A DNA stretch of 28,232 bases from RUG14130 sp045598325 (GTDB lineage: Bacteria > Bacillota > Clostridia > Christensenellales > Aristaeellaceae): contig JAZLLT010000022.1 of the NCBI GenBank assembly GCA_045598325.1, positions 1 to 28,232 on the forward strand, written 5' to 3'. This document shows, one piece after another, positions 1 to 6,295 of the stretch (its first letter is position 1; the number at the start of each line of letters is the position of its first letter). The position numbers and the translations under genes are program-made. The notes beneath the pieces are model-generated. The model was given only the letters and a program-made list of their open reading frames with translations, did not search any database and was not told the origin of the DNA.

Positions 1-90
1 CACAACTATGACAAGCGTGATGACATCGCCAAGCGCGATGCCGACCGCGAAATCACCAGATCCCTCCGCAGGAGCGCCAAAGAGGGCTGA
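1..90 (+). CDS. smpB: SsrA-binding protein SmpB, C-terminal end (partial)
   Basis: Only the last 29 codons are in the window; the frame is open from base 1 and stops with TGA at 88-90. The visible peptide contains YDKRDDIAKRDADREI, the strongly basic C-terminal tail typical of SmpB. In the family this tail folds into a helix in the empty mRNA channel of a stalled ribosome and helps place tmRNA for trans-translation. The tmRNA gene begins three bases after the stop codon, the common smpB-ssrA arrangement, which makes the assignment secure despite the short length. The N-terminal barrel that binds tmRNA lies outside the window. Confidence 0.92.
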   Translation, partial: HNYDKRDDIAKRDADREITRSLRRSAKEG

Positions 91-93
91 CAC

Positions 94-446
94 GGGGGCG
101 TATTTGGTTTCGACGGGGATCACGGGGGCAAGAGAAGCGAGCGGCAGCCCCGGACTGCCTTAAAAACGGGAAAAACAATAACTGCGAATAATAACAATTA
201 TTCCTTCGCTGCTTAATTAGCGGCGAGCGTCGACACTAAGCCTCCTGCGGCGTAGCCCACCGGCGTCATAAAGGCAGGGAACGGACGCGGCAAAGCTTTG
301 AGCCGCGCCGGCACTTATGAAGCTACCCAAACACCGATCCCGTCTGTGGGAGCTCTGCGCGGGGAATCTTAAATCGCAGACTGCGCTCGGAGATGCTCTT
401 GGTTTCGGATTTTCGGACAGGGGTTCGACTCCCCTCGCCTCCACCA
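94..446 (+). ncRNA. ssrA: Transfer-messenger RNA (tmRNA)
   Basis: One-piece tmRNA of 353 nt. The 5' end GGGGGCG at 94-100 pairs with CGCCTCC at 436-442 as the tRNA-like acceptor stem, and CCA is encoded at 444-446. The T arm with GGTTCGACTC lies just before the 3' end, and the 5' TTTGGTTTCGACGGGGAT block is typical of the family. The tag reading frame starts at the GCG resume codon at 184-186 and encodes ANNNNYSFAA, ending with TAA at 214-216; the terminal AA marks the tagged protein for proteolysis. tmRNA with SmpB rescues ribosomes stalled on broken mRNAs. The four consecutive Asn codons are slightly unusual, but the end of the tag fits the clostridial type. Confidence 0.97.
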
Positions 447-451
447 ACAAA

Positions 452-490
452 GGACGCAGATATTGATACAATGTCTGCGTCCTCTTTTTT
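452..490 (+). terminator. Intrinsic terminator of ssrA
   Basis: GGACGCAGA (452-460) pairs with TCTGCGTCC (474-482) around a small loop, followed by CTTTTTT up to 490. It lies five bases after the encoded CCA of tmRNA, so it ends the smpB-ssrA transcript and isolates it from the block downstream. Confidence 0.9.
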
Positions 491-544
491 GCCTGAAAAG
501 TCCTTATTTACTGGGCTTTTCGGGCTTTTTCATTTCCGGCGGCG

Positions 545-669
545 TTTCAAAGTGCGGGCTGATTTGGTGCATTTTCGTTTCAGAATGGTCATTTTCGCTT
601 GCACTCTGAAACGAAAACGGCTGGGGGTGCAAAAACGGGTGCACTCTGAAACGGAGCATTTCAGAGTGC
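545..669. repeat. Cluster of inverted repeats with core GCACTCTGAAAC
   Basis: No credible gene lies in 491-837 apart from the leader peptide that follows. GCACTCTGAAAC occurs exactly at 601-612 and 641-652. Its inverse TTTCAGAGTGC is at 659-669, giving an 11-bp perfect hairpin with a 7-nt loop to the 641 copy, and a near copy TTTCAAAGTGC is at 545-555. TTTTCGTTTCAGA at about 572-584 is the inverse of TCTGAAACGAAAA at 605-617. Directly downstream of ssrA, a common integration hotspot, these could be the end of a mobile element or recombinase/regulator sites; the sequence alone does not decide. Confidence 0.6.
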
Positions 670-734
670 GGAGCATCCTGAAAAAAGTCGAGGCTCATTT
701 TCTCTTGCTTGGGAAGAACTGAGGTTGAACGCAT

Positions 735-774
735 AGCAGGTCGGCGCGAACAGAAGCGCTCGTGCCGACCTGCT
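735..774. repeat. 11-bp inverted repeat just upstream of the ABC cassette promoter
   Basis: AGCAGGTCGGC (735-745) is the reverse complement of GCCGACCTGCT (764-774), with an 18-nt spacer. It abuts the -35 box at 777, so it may be an operator. A weak terminator for transcription from upstream is possible, but only a short pyrimidine run follows. Confidence 0.6.
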
Positions 775-776
775 TC

Positions 777-805
777 TTGACATGTCCGCGAAACAATAGT
801 ATACT
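777..805 (+). promoter_or_regulatory. Strong sigma-A type promoter of the ABC cassette
   Basis: TTGACA at 777-782 and TATACT at 800-805 are separated by exactly 17 bp. The start point should lie near 812, so the transcript begins just before the leader peptide ribosome binding site and reads into the attenuator. This is one of the best promoters in the window, which suits a gene controlled after initiation. Confidence 0.85.
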
Positions 806-837
806 GGTGGTAATCTAATGAAAGGAGGCATATTCAC

Positions 838-873
838 ATGAAGAGCATGTACAAGCCTTATATTCTTCGCTGA
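838..873 (+). CDS. Putative 11-aa regulatory leader peptide
   Basis: A short frame encodes MKSMYKPYILR and stops with TGA at 871-873. It has an ideal AAAGGAGG ribosome binding site at 821-828, nine bases before the ATG, and lies about 25 nt into the predicted transcript. The 5' arm of the attenuator terminator starts at 875, right behind the stop codon, so a ribosome stalled near the end of this peptide would mask that arm and let transcription continue into the ABC exporter. Short leaders of this kind precede many ribosome-targeting resistance genes (erm, ABC-F, tet(M)). The peptide was not matched to a described leader, and the inducer is unknown. The placement of its signals is the main evidence that it is translated. 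Confidence 0.7.
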   Translation: MKSMYKPYILR

Positions 874-874
874 A

Positions 875-973
875 CCGCAGAAAGCTGAAACATGATGTTC
901 GGACAGAAGTGCGCTGACCGGACTTGTTTTGATTTACCCTTTTCGAGGGAAATCAGCTCTCTGCGGGTTTTTT
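875..973 (+). terminator. Attenuator-like terminator between leader peptide and ABC gene
   Basis: The 5' arm at 875-888 (core CCGCAGAAAGCT) pairs with 953-966 (core AGCTCTCTGCGG) with one mismatch, and TTTTTT follows at 968-973. The enclosed segment can form its own hairpins: GTTCGG 897-902 with CCGGAC 918-923, and GATTTACCC 931-939 with GGGAAATC 947-954. The last one shares bases 953-954 with the outer stem, so the two could compete. The 5' arm is within the footprint of a ribosome on the leader stop codon, which is the geometry of stalling-dependent antitermination. Confidence 0.75.
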
Positions 974-1016
974 ATACCTTTTTTCAGAACTGATTTTTCA
1001 GGAGGGTTAAGTTAAT

Positions 1017-2777
1017 ATGTGGAAAGGCTTTATGTTTTTTCTGCGGCAAGGCTGGAAGTATGACAGGCGGTATGTTGTTTATCTGTTCCTTAACCAGTTA
1101 GTAAATGCAGTCACGCCGATTGCCGCTGCACTCCTGCCCCGCATGGTCATTGACGAATTGACAGGTTTGGGACGCATGGGTGTGTTGATCGGATATGTAT
1201 CCGCGTTTTCAATGTGCATACTATTGTGCAGAGCGCTGACCGCTTTTTTCAGTAAGGCATACTTCACTCACCGCTGCCATGTAGACGCGGCATTCGGTTT
1301 TGAATTACATGAACGATTGGCACACGCGGATATCGAAAATCTGGAGAGTCCGGAATTCAACGATCTCAAAACCCGAGCTCAAAAATTCCTGACCTGTGAT
1401 TACCACGGCTTCGGTTATCTTCTGGACTGCGGCGTAGGAATTCTCGGATGTATGTTGACGCTGTGCGGTCTGCTGGCTATATTAAGCACGCTGGAAATCT
1501 GGCTTTTGCTGCTGTTTGTGCTGTTGGCGTCAGTTTCCTCGGCAATCGGAAGCCGAGCAACCAAGAAGGCAATGTCACTTTCTATGGAAGTCGTAGAAAA
1601 CAGCCGACGTTGGATGTATTATGCTGAACTGTTTGAACAGGCGAAGTATGGCAAAGAAATCCGGCTGAATAGTATGACCGGATGGCTGCTCGAACGGGAA
1701 AAGCAGGTCGTGGAACGAGCTAACGACTGTATCAAGCAGCAGAACGACTGTTATATCGTATCCGGCATCAAGCGTGCAGGGCTTTCCTTTGTTCAGCAAT
1801 GCACAGCCTACTGCGTACTTATCGTCAAAGTGCTGGCGGGAAGTCTCAACATTGGCTCCTTTGCCATGTGCATCAGTGCCGTGACCTCATTTTCGGACGC
1901 TATGCGCGAATTGATGGATCGCCTCACCGAAATCCACGCCTACGATTTTTTTTACGCACAGTTGGAGGAATATCTGAATGTACCGCAGACTCTGCGGTTG
2001 GGTTCGGCACGAATGATACCTGTCGGAGCGCACCGGTTTGAATTTTGCAATGTAGGCTTCCGATACAGGGGCTCTGACAATTGGGCTCTTCGAGGTATCA
2101 ATCTGGTGCTTGAGCCAGGGCAACGGCTGGCGCTGGTGGGTGAAAACGGCTCCGGCAAGAGTACGCTCATCAAACTGCTGTGCCGCATGTATGCTCCGAC
2201 CGAAGGTGTTATACTGATGGACGGAACAGACATTTCCGAATTTGACTATGACACATATATGGGCGTATTCGCTACGGTATTCCAAGACTATCAACTGTTC
2301 GACTGTTCCCTAAAGGACAACATCCTGCTGGGGCAGGTCGAGGATGCGAAGCGTTTGAATGCGGCAATAGAACAATCCGGGTTGCGTGAACGGGCGGCGT
2401 CCCTTGCTCACGGACCGGATACGACAGTAGGCCGTAGGTTTGACAGCGAAGGCTTCGAGCCTTCCGGAGGCGAGGGACAGAAAATCGCGTTAGCCCGTGC
2501 GTTGTACCGGAATGCGCCGGTTATTCTGTTAGACGAACCCGCATCGGCTATGGATCCCCGCGCTGAGACGGAGATGTATCTGGATTTTGCCCGCATGACA
2601 GACGGTAAGAGTGCGGTCTATATCTCCCATAGGCTGTCAGCCTGCCGTTTCTGCGATTGTATTGCCGTGCTGCATCAGGGAAAACTGATCGAATACGGTC
2701 GTCATGACGAACTCATGGAAAAACACGGCCATTACGCCGGTTTATATGAAATACAGGCGCAGTATTACACGCCATAA
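1017..2777 (+). CDS. ABC exporter, fused permease and ATPase (ABCB type)
   Basis: A half-transporter of 586 aa. About the first 320 residues form a multi-helix membrane domain. The ATPase domain has Walker A GENGSGKS at 375-382, Q-loop FQDYQ near 422, signature PSGGE at 482-486 (in place of LSGGQ), Walker B VILLDEP at 502-508 and the H-loop SHR at 537-539. It should act as a homodimer exporting a peptide, lipid or drug. The ATG at 1017 has GGAGGG nine bases upstream. It stands alone between the attenuator and a terminator. Base composition is visibly less GC-rich than the flanking housekeeping genes, which suggests transfer. The upstream leader and attenuator suggest an antibiotic or ribosome-active compound as signal, but the substrate cannot be read from the sequence. 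Confidence 0.9.
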   Translation: MWKGFMFFLRQGWKYDRRYVVYLFLNQLVNAVTPIAAALLPRMVIDELTGLGRMGVLIGYVSAFSMCILLCRALTAFFSKAYFTHRCHVDAAFGFELHERLAHADIENLESPEFNDLKTRAQKFLTCDYHGFGYLLDCGVGILGCMLTLCGLLAILSTLEIWLLLLFVLLASVSSAIGSRATKKAMSLSMEVVENSRRWMYYAELFEQAKYGKEIRLNSMTGWLLEREKQVVERANDCIKQQNDCYIVSGIKRAGLSFVQQCTAYCVLIVKVLAGSLNIGSFAMCISAVTSFSDAMRELMDRLTEIHAYDFFYAQLEEYLNVPQTLRLGSARMIPVGAHRFEFCNVGFRYRGSDNWALRGINLVLEPGQRLALVGENGSGKSTLIKLLCRMYAPTEGVILMDGTDISEFDYDTYMGVFATVFQDYQLFDCSLKDNILLGQVEDAKRLNAAIEQSGLRERAASLAHGPDTTVGRRFDSEGFEPSGGEGQKIALARALYRNAPVILLDEPASAMDPRAETEMYLDFARMTDGKSAVYISHRLSACRFCDCIAVLHQGKLIEYGRHDELMEKHGHYAGLYEIQAQYYTP

Positions 2778-2825
2778 CCGGTAGTAAAAGTCTGGTTCGG
2801 ATACGTTGGGGTATGCTCCATCGCG

Positions 2826-2874
2826 ATATCCGGGCTCATTCTTTCCAAAGAATGGGCCCGGATATTCATTTTTT
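2826..2874 (+). terminator. Intrinsic terminator of the ABC exporter gene
   Basis: ATATCCGGGC at 2826-2835 pairs with GCCCGGATAT at 2856-2865, the stem continuing inward to a tight loop, followed by CATTTTTT to 2874. It closes the ABC cassette about 50 bp after its stop codon and lies immediately before the darA promoter. Confidence 0.87.
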
Positions 2875-2876
2875 AC

Positions 2877-2905
2877 TTTACTCTGCGCGGCGATTATGAT
2901 ATAAT
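2877..2905 (+). promoter_or_regulatory. Promoter of the darA-holB-ricT operon
   Basis: TTTACT at 2877-2882 and TATAAT at 2900-2905 have a 17-bp spacer; a second TATAAT overlaps at 2905-2910. The predicted start is about 25 nt before the darA ATG. The promoter abuts the preceding terminator, so this operon is transcribed independently of the ABC cassette. Confidence 0.8.
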
Positions 2906-2936
2906 ATAATCAGGACTTTTATAAGGAGTTGATTTT

Positions 2937-3272
2937 ATGAAACTTTTGATCGCGATCGTTCAGGACGAGGACGCTTCCAAACTGGTATCTTCTTTGATGA
3001 GCGAAGGCTTCGGCGTGACCAAACTGGCCACCACCGGCGGATTTCTGAAGGCGGGCAATACCACCCTGCTCATCGGTGTTGACGACTGCAAGATGGACGG
3101 CGCCATGGCTGTCATCGAAAAGGTCTGCCACAGCCGCAAGCAGATGACTTCCGCCCAGACTCAGGTGATCACTTCCCCCGCAGGCGGATTCACCGCGTCC
3201 TATCCCATCGAGGTCGTCGTCGGCGGCGCAACCGTATTCGTACTCAATGTCGAGCAGTTCAAAAAGTTCTGA
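2937..3272 (+). CDS. darA: Cyclic-di-AMP receptor, PII-like (DarA/PstA/YaaQ)
   Basis: This 111-aa protein matches the YaaQ family (DUF970), cytosolic PII-like trimers that bind cyclic di-AMP. The diagnostic block KLATTGGFLKAGNTTLLIGV lies at about residues 29-48, and the C-terminal strand VVVGGATVFVLNVEQF closes the ferredoxin-like fold. Length is as expected. The ATG at 2937 follows AAGGAG with an 8-nt spacer. It is first in an operon with holB and ricT, the order known from Bacillus subtilis yaaQ-yaaR-holB-yaaT, except that yaaR is absent. The downstream target of DarA signalling is poorly defined in the family, so no specific output is claimed. Confidence 0.93.
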   Translation: MKLLIAIVQDEDASKLVSSLMSEGFGVTKLATTGGFLKAGNTTLLIGVDDCKMDGAMAVIEKVCHSRKQMTSAQTQVITSPAGGFTASYPIEVVVGGATVFVLNVEQFKKF

Positions 3273-4216
3273 TGGAGTCCTTTAAGGGCAGACCCTTTTT
3301 GCTTTCCCAACTCGCCCGGCCGGCAAAGACCGGGCGAGTGAGTCATGCCCAGATCTTTGCGGGGCCGGAGGGCACGGGACGGCATACCGCCGCGCGCCAC
3401 ATCGCGCAGTGCATCAACTGCACGGGCAGCGGCAAGCGTCCCTGCGGCGTCTGTCCCAGTTGTCTGCGGTTTCAAAACGATGAGACCGCGGACTATATCA
3501 CCGTCAATCCGGACGGCAGTTTCATCAAAGTCGAGCAGATCCGTCAGGTGCTTGCCGATTTGTCCATCCATCCCGAGGCGGGCTACAAGTGCATCGTGCT
3601 GTACCCCGCGGACCGGATGAACGAATCCGCCCAGAACGCCCTGCTCAAAACGCTGGAGGAAGCGCCGGAGTATGCGGTCTTTTTTCTCATTACGGACCGC
3701 CCCGCCGCCCTGCTTCCCACCATCCGTTCCCGCTGCGTCACCGTCCGCTTTTCGCCCATTTCCGAAGAGGAAGTGGCGGAGGTGCTGGAAAATCAGCATG
3801 GCATTACCCCTGTATACGCGGTGAAAGCCGCCAAACGGAGCGGCGGCAGCGTGGGGAAGGCGCTCTCGCTTCTCAAAAACGAAGATTACGAAACCGCGAT
3901 GGCGTTCCTGATGGAGATCATCTCCAGGGTAAAAACGGCGGACGATGTGTCCAAAGTTTCGGGGCTCATTCCGCCGCTCAAGGATAAGGCGCGGCTCATC
4001 GCGCAGATTTTGGAGGAAAGCGCCTCCGAACTCATGCGCAGGGATATCTCAAATATGGAAATGACGGCTCTGTCCAAAACGCTTCTGGAGCACGGCGCGG
4101 ACGGAGCGGACCTCATGGCGGCCGTGCTGGAATTTTCCGGCATGCTGGACAGTTTTGTATCCTTCCAGTCCGCCTTTGAAATGCTCCTATATGAAATCAC
4201 TTCGGGGGACAACTAA
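3272..4216 (+). CDS. holB: DNA polymerase III delta-prime subunit
   Basis: A 314-aa AAA+ clamp-loader subunit. A zinc module is formed by C50, C58, C61 and C64. The P-loop is degenerate, GPEGTGRHT at 31-39 with Arg in place of Lys, as expected for delta-prime, which does not hydrolyse ATP. The SRC motif at 153-155 supplies the arginine finger to the neighbouring DnaX subunit, and NESAQNALLKTLEEAP precedes it as in all clamp loaders. The protein helps load the sliding clamp at primed DNA. The start codon overlaps the darA stop (TGATG), and its own stop overlaps the ricT start, indicating translational coupling through the operon. Confidence 0.95.
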   Translation: MESFKGRPFLLSQLARPAKTGRVSHAQIFAGPEGTGRHTAARHIAQCINCTGSGKRPCGVCPSCLRFQNDETADYITVNPDGSFIKVEQIRQVLADLSIHPEAGYKCIVLYPADRMNESAQNALLKTLEEAPEYAVFFLITDRPAALLPTIRSRCVTVRFSPISEEEVAEVLENQHGITPVYAVKAAKRSGGSVGKALSLLKNEDYETAMAFLMEIISRVKTADDVSKVSGLIPPLKDKARLIAQILEESASELMRRDISNMEMTALSKTLLEHGADGADLMAAVLEFSGMLDSFVSFQSAFEMLLYEITSGDN

Positions 4217-5244
4217 TGGCAACTGTTGTTTGTGTCCGGTTCAAAAATACCGGCAAGGTCTACTATTTCTCGCCCGCGCAGGTGTGGCCCGAGCCCGGCG
4301 ACATGGTCATCGTGGAGACCGTCCGCGGAACGGAGATCGGCGAAGCCGTGACCGGCGCCCGCGAGATCAGCGATGATTCCATCGTGGGTGAACTCAAGCC
4401 CGTCGTTCGCAAGGCGACGCAGGAGGACATCGACACCGCCGCGAAGAACGAAAAGCGGGAGAAGGAAGCATTCCCCATCTGCGAAAAGAAGATCCGGGAG
4501 CATAATCTCGACATGCACCTGGTCAATGTGGAGTGCACCTTTGACGGCTCCAAAATTATTTTCTACTTCACTTCCGAAGGTCGCGTGGATTTCCGCGATC
4601 TGGTCAAGGATCTGGCGGGCGTGTTCCACACCCGCATCGAACTTAGGCAGATCGGCGTGCGAGACGAAGCGCGGTTTCTGGGCGGTCTGGGCATCTGCGG
4701 CAGGAAGATCTGCTGCGGCGCGTTCCTCACCGACTTTACGCCCGTGTCCATCAAGATGGCAAAGGAACAGAACCTGTCCCTCAACCCCACCAAGATTTCA
4801 GGTCAGTGCGGCAGGCTCATGTGCTGCCTGAAGTACGAAGAGGACACTTACGAGGAGATTCTCAAAAAACTCCCGCAGGTAGGCAAAGAGATCGTGACGC
4901 CCGACGGCATCGGCATGGTGACGGGAATTTCCGTCATCAAGGAAAAGGTGTCCGTGCGCGTCCACAACGGCGACGACTTCGAGATCCGCGATTATTCCGT
5001 GGATGATGTCCGCAAACTCACGGGCGAGGAGCGCAACAAGCGCAATCAGGAAAAGATGAACGAAGTGAAGCCTCAGCCCCGGAATGAAGCCCCCAAAGAG
5101 GAGCCGAAGGACGAAAAGAAGGACAGCAAGCCCCGCATTCCCCGTCCCAAGAAGAACAAGACCATGAACACCGAGGAATACATGGCAAAGAACGCCGACG
5201 CGCCCGAAGAGGCGGCAAAGGATACAGAAGGAACAGAGGAATAA
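4216..5244 (+). CDS. ricT: PSP1-domain regulator RicT (YaaT)
   Basis: A 342-aa protein with the PSP1 domain in about residues 60-150 and the conserved cysteine clusters CGRKICC (161-167) and CGRLMCC (198-204). In B. subtilis RicT joins RicA and RicF in a complex carrying [4Fe-4S] clusters that stimulates RNase Y mRNA processing and affects sporulation and competence; that role is known for the family, not shown here. Residues from about 270 to the end form a Lys/Glu/Pro-rich, probably disordered tail. The start overlaps the holB stop by one base. The position directly after holB is conserved in Bacillota and supports the call. Confidence 0.93.
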   Translation: MATVVCVRFKNTGKVYYFSPAQVWPEPGDMVIVETVRGTEIGEAVTGAREISDDSIVGELKPVVRKATQEDIDTAAKNEKREKEAFPICEKKIREHNLDMHLVNVECTFDGSKIIFYFTSEGRVDFRDLVKDLAGVFHTRIELRQIGVRDEARFLGGLGICGRKICCGAFLTDFTPVSIKMAKEQNLSLNPTKISGQCGRLMCCLKYEEDTYEEILKKLPQVGKEIVTPDGIGMVTGISVIKEKVSVRVHNGDDFEIRDYSVDDVRKLTGEERNKRNQEKMNEVKPQPRNEAPKEEPKDEKKDSKPRIPRPKKNKTMNTEEYMAKNADAPEEAAKDTEGTEE

Positions 5245-5247
5245 GTG

Positions 5248-5454
5248 ATGAAAAAGCGCAACCGTTTTTCGGTCATCTTCTCGCTCATGGCGATTGCGTG
5301 CTTTGTGGCGTCCATTATCGCGTTTGTTGATTTTGATGTATCCGGTTCCGTGGGTACAGTATTCCTGTGCGCGGGTGGGGTGTTGCTCTGCATCGGCTCC
5401 GCTCTTGCCATGAAGGGCAAAAAAGAAGACACCGAACGGAAAGACGGAAAATAG
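5248..5454 (+). CDS. Small two-helix membrane protein, unknown
   Basis: 68 aa if the ATG at 5248 is used. A GTG at 5245 immediately before it could serve instead, but AGAGGA at about 5234-5239 is better spaced for the ATG. The protein has a basic start (MKKRNR), two hydrophobic segments at about residues 9-27 and 34-54 joined by a short polar turn with Asp residues, and a charged tail GKKEDTERKDGK. I recognise no family. It follows ricT by three bases and precedes a terminator, so it is the last gene of the darA operon. Its small size leaves some doubt, though the ribosome binding site and operon position argue that it is real. Confidence 0.7.
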   Translation: MKKRNRFSVIFSLMAIACFVASIIAFVDFDVSGSVGTVFLCAGGVLLCIGSALAMKGKKEDTERKDGK

Positions 5455-5457
5455 GAA

Positions 5458-5486
5458 AACCGGCTGCAAAGGCAGCCGGGTTCTTT
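5458..5486. terminator. Bidirectional terminator between convergent genes
   Basis: AACCGGCTGC (5458-5467) pairs with GCAGCCGGGTT (5472-5482) around AAAG, followed by CTTTCTATT on the plus strand. On the minus strand the same stem is followed by TTTTCC. It separates the darA operon from the convergent phosphatase gene whose stop codon is at 5487. Confidence 0.8.
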
Positions 5487-6194
5487 CTATTCCGTGGAAA
5501 ATTCCTTCATGTCGTCCAAACGCAGCAGCATCGGGCTTCCGCCGCCCGCCGCGCCCGTGTCGATGTCGATCCAGGTGCTCGTTCTGAACGCGCCGCTGCA
5601 GTCGGGATCATAGTACTTTGCGGGCGTGTGCCCGAAGACGGCCAATATGTCCTCGTGGAAGCGCTCATCGGTTTTCGGGCGGTACCAGATGAGGTCGTGC
5701 TCCGAATAGGCGGAGAGCGGCTTGTCCTTTTCAAAATTGCCGAGCCCCGCGTGGGTCAGGATGAAGTCCCTGTCCGGCAAGGACACGGTGTCGTAAAGCG
5801 GTGCTTCCCGCACATAATCGAACAGTGCGTACGCCCCGTCCGGGTCATCGCGTCTCAGGATGTTGAGTGAATTGATGGTGGGCTGCGCGCCGTTGTAGAG
5901 CCACAGGTTGAGGGCGTTCATGTCCTCGGGCGTCAGGCTGTCGAGCAGGGCATCCGTCACCTCGGAGAGGATGAAGGAGCACTTGAGCATCATGTCCTCA
6001 TGGTTTCCGCGGAGCAGCTGCACATTGGGCATGAGCATGAAATGCCTCAGCGCTTCGATGCCGCCGTCCCCGTTCCGGTCGATGACATCGCCCAGCACGA
6101 ACAGGAAATCATCGTTCCCGAATCCGGCTTTCAAAAGCAGTTTTTCAAACGATTTCCACGGATACCCGTGCAGGTCGCTGGTCGTATAGATCAT
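5487..6194 (-). CDS. Metallophosphoesterase, PPP Ser/Thr phosphatase-like
   Basis: 235 aa from the ATG at 6194, which has AAGGAGGGG just upstream; longer frames from 6278 run into the promoter and are rejected. It shows the complete PPP signature in order: SDLHG at 6-10, GDVIDRNGD at 35-43, GNHE at 63-66, and later THAGL and GHTP. These residues bind two metal ions and the phosphate. Related bacterial enzymes hydrolyse phosphoproteins or dinucleoside tetraphosphates (PrpE, ApaH-like); the substrate here cannot be chosen from sequence. It has its own consensus promoter at 6229-6256, so it is a single-gene unit at the end of the minus-strand block. Confidence 0.88.
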   Translation of the reverse strand: MIYTTSDLHGYPWKSFEKLLLKAGFGNDDFLFVLGDVIDRNGDGGIEALRHFMLMPNVQLLRGNHEDMMLKCSFILSEVTDALLDSLTPEDMNALNLWLYNGAQPTINSLNILRRDDPDGAYALFDYVREAPLYDTVSLPDRDFILTHAGLGNFEKDKPLSAYSEHDLIWYRPKTDERFHEDILAVFGHTPAKYYDPDCSGAFRTSTWIDIDTGAAGGGSPMLLRLDDMKEFSTE

Positions 6195-6228
6195 GTTGCC
6201 CCTCCTTGCCGCATAGTGGAATGGGTGT

Positions 6229-6256
6229 ATTATACCGACTTCTCCGAATTTGTCAA
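6229..6256 (-). promoter_or_regulatory. Promoter of the metallophosphoesterase gene
   Basis: Read on the minus strand: TTGACA (6256-6251), a 16-bp spacer, TATAAT (6234-6229). Both boxes are perfect. The -35 box directly follows the hairpin at 6257-6289, so the two share a boundary. Confidence 0.85.
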
Positions 6257-6289
6257 GAGCCGTCGCCGTGCAACTCACGGCGGCGGCTC
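6257..6289 (-). terminator. Strong hairpin after tadA, probable terminator
   Basis: GAGCCGTCGCCGTG (6257-6270) pairs with CACGGCGGCGGCTC (6276-6289) over 14 positions with one wobble and a 5-nt loop. It lies seven bases after the tadA stop codon on the minus strand. The U tract after it is poor (TTGACAAATT), so termination may be partial. Confidence 0.6.
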
Positions 6290-6295
6290 ATCTCA

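Noticed and set aside
217..734. ORFs on both strands overlapping tmRNA and the repeat cluster (217-471 minus, 393-722 plus, 504-734 minus)
   Set aside because: They run through tmRNA or inverted repeats, lack ribosome binding sites and show low-complexity or repeat-derived sequence.
441..2880. Direct repeat of the tmRNA 3' end marking an integrated element
   Set aside because: I looked for a second copy of the CGCCTCCACCA region up to the darA promoter and found none.
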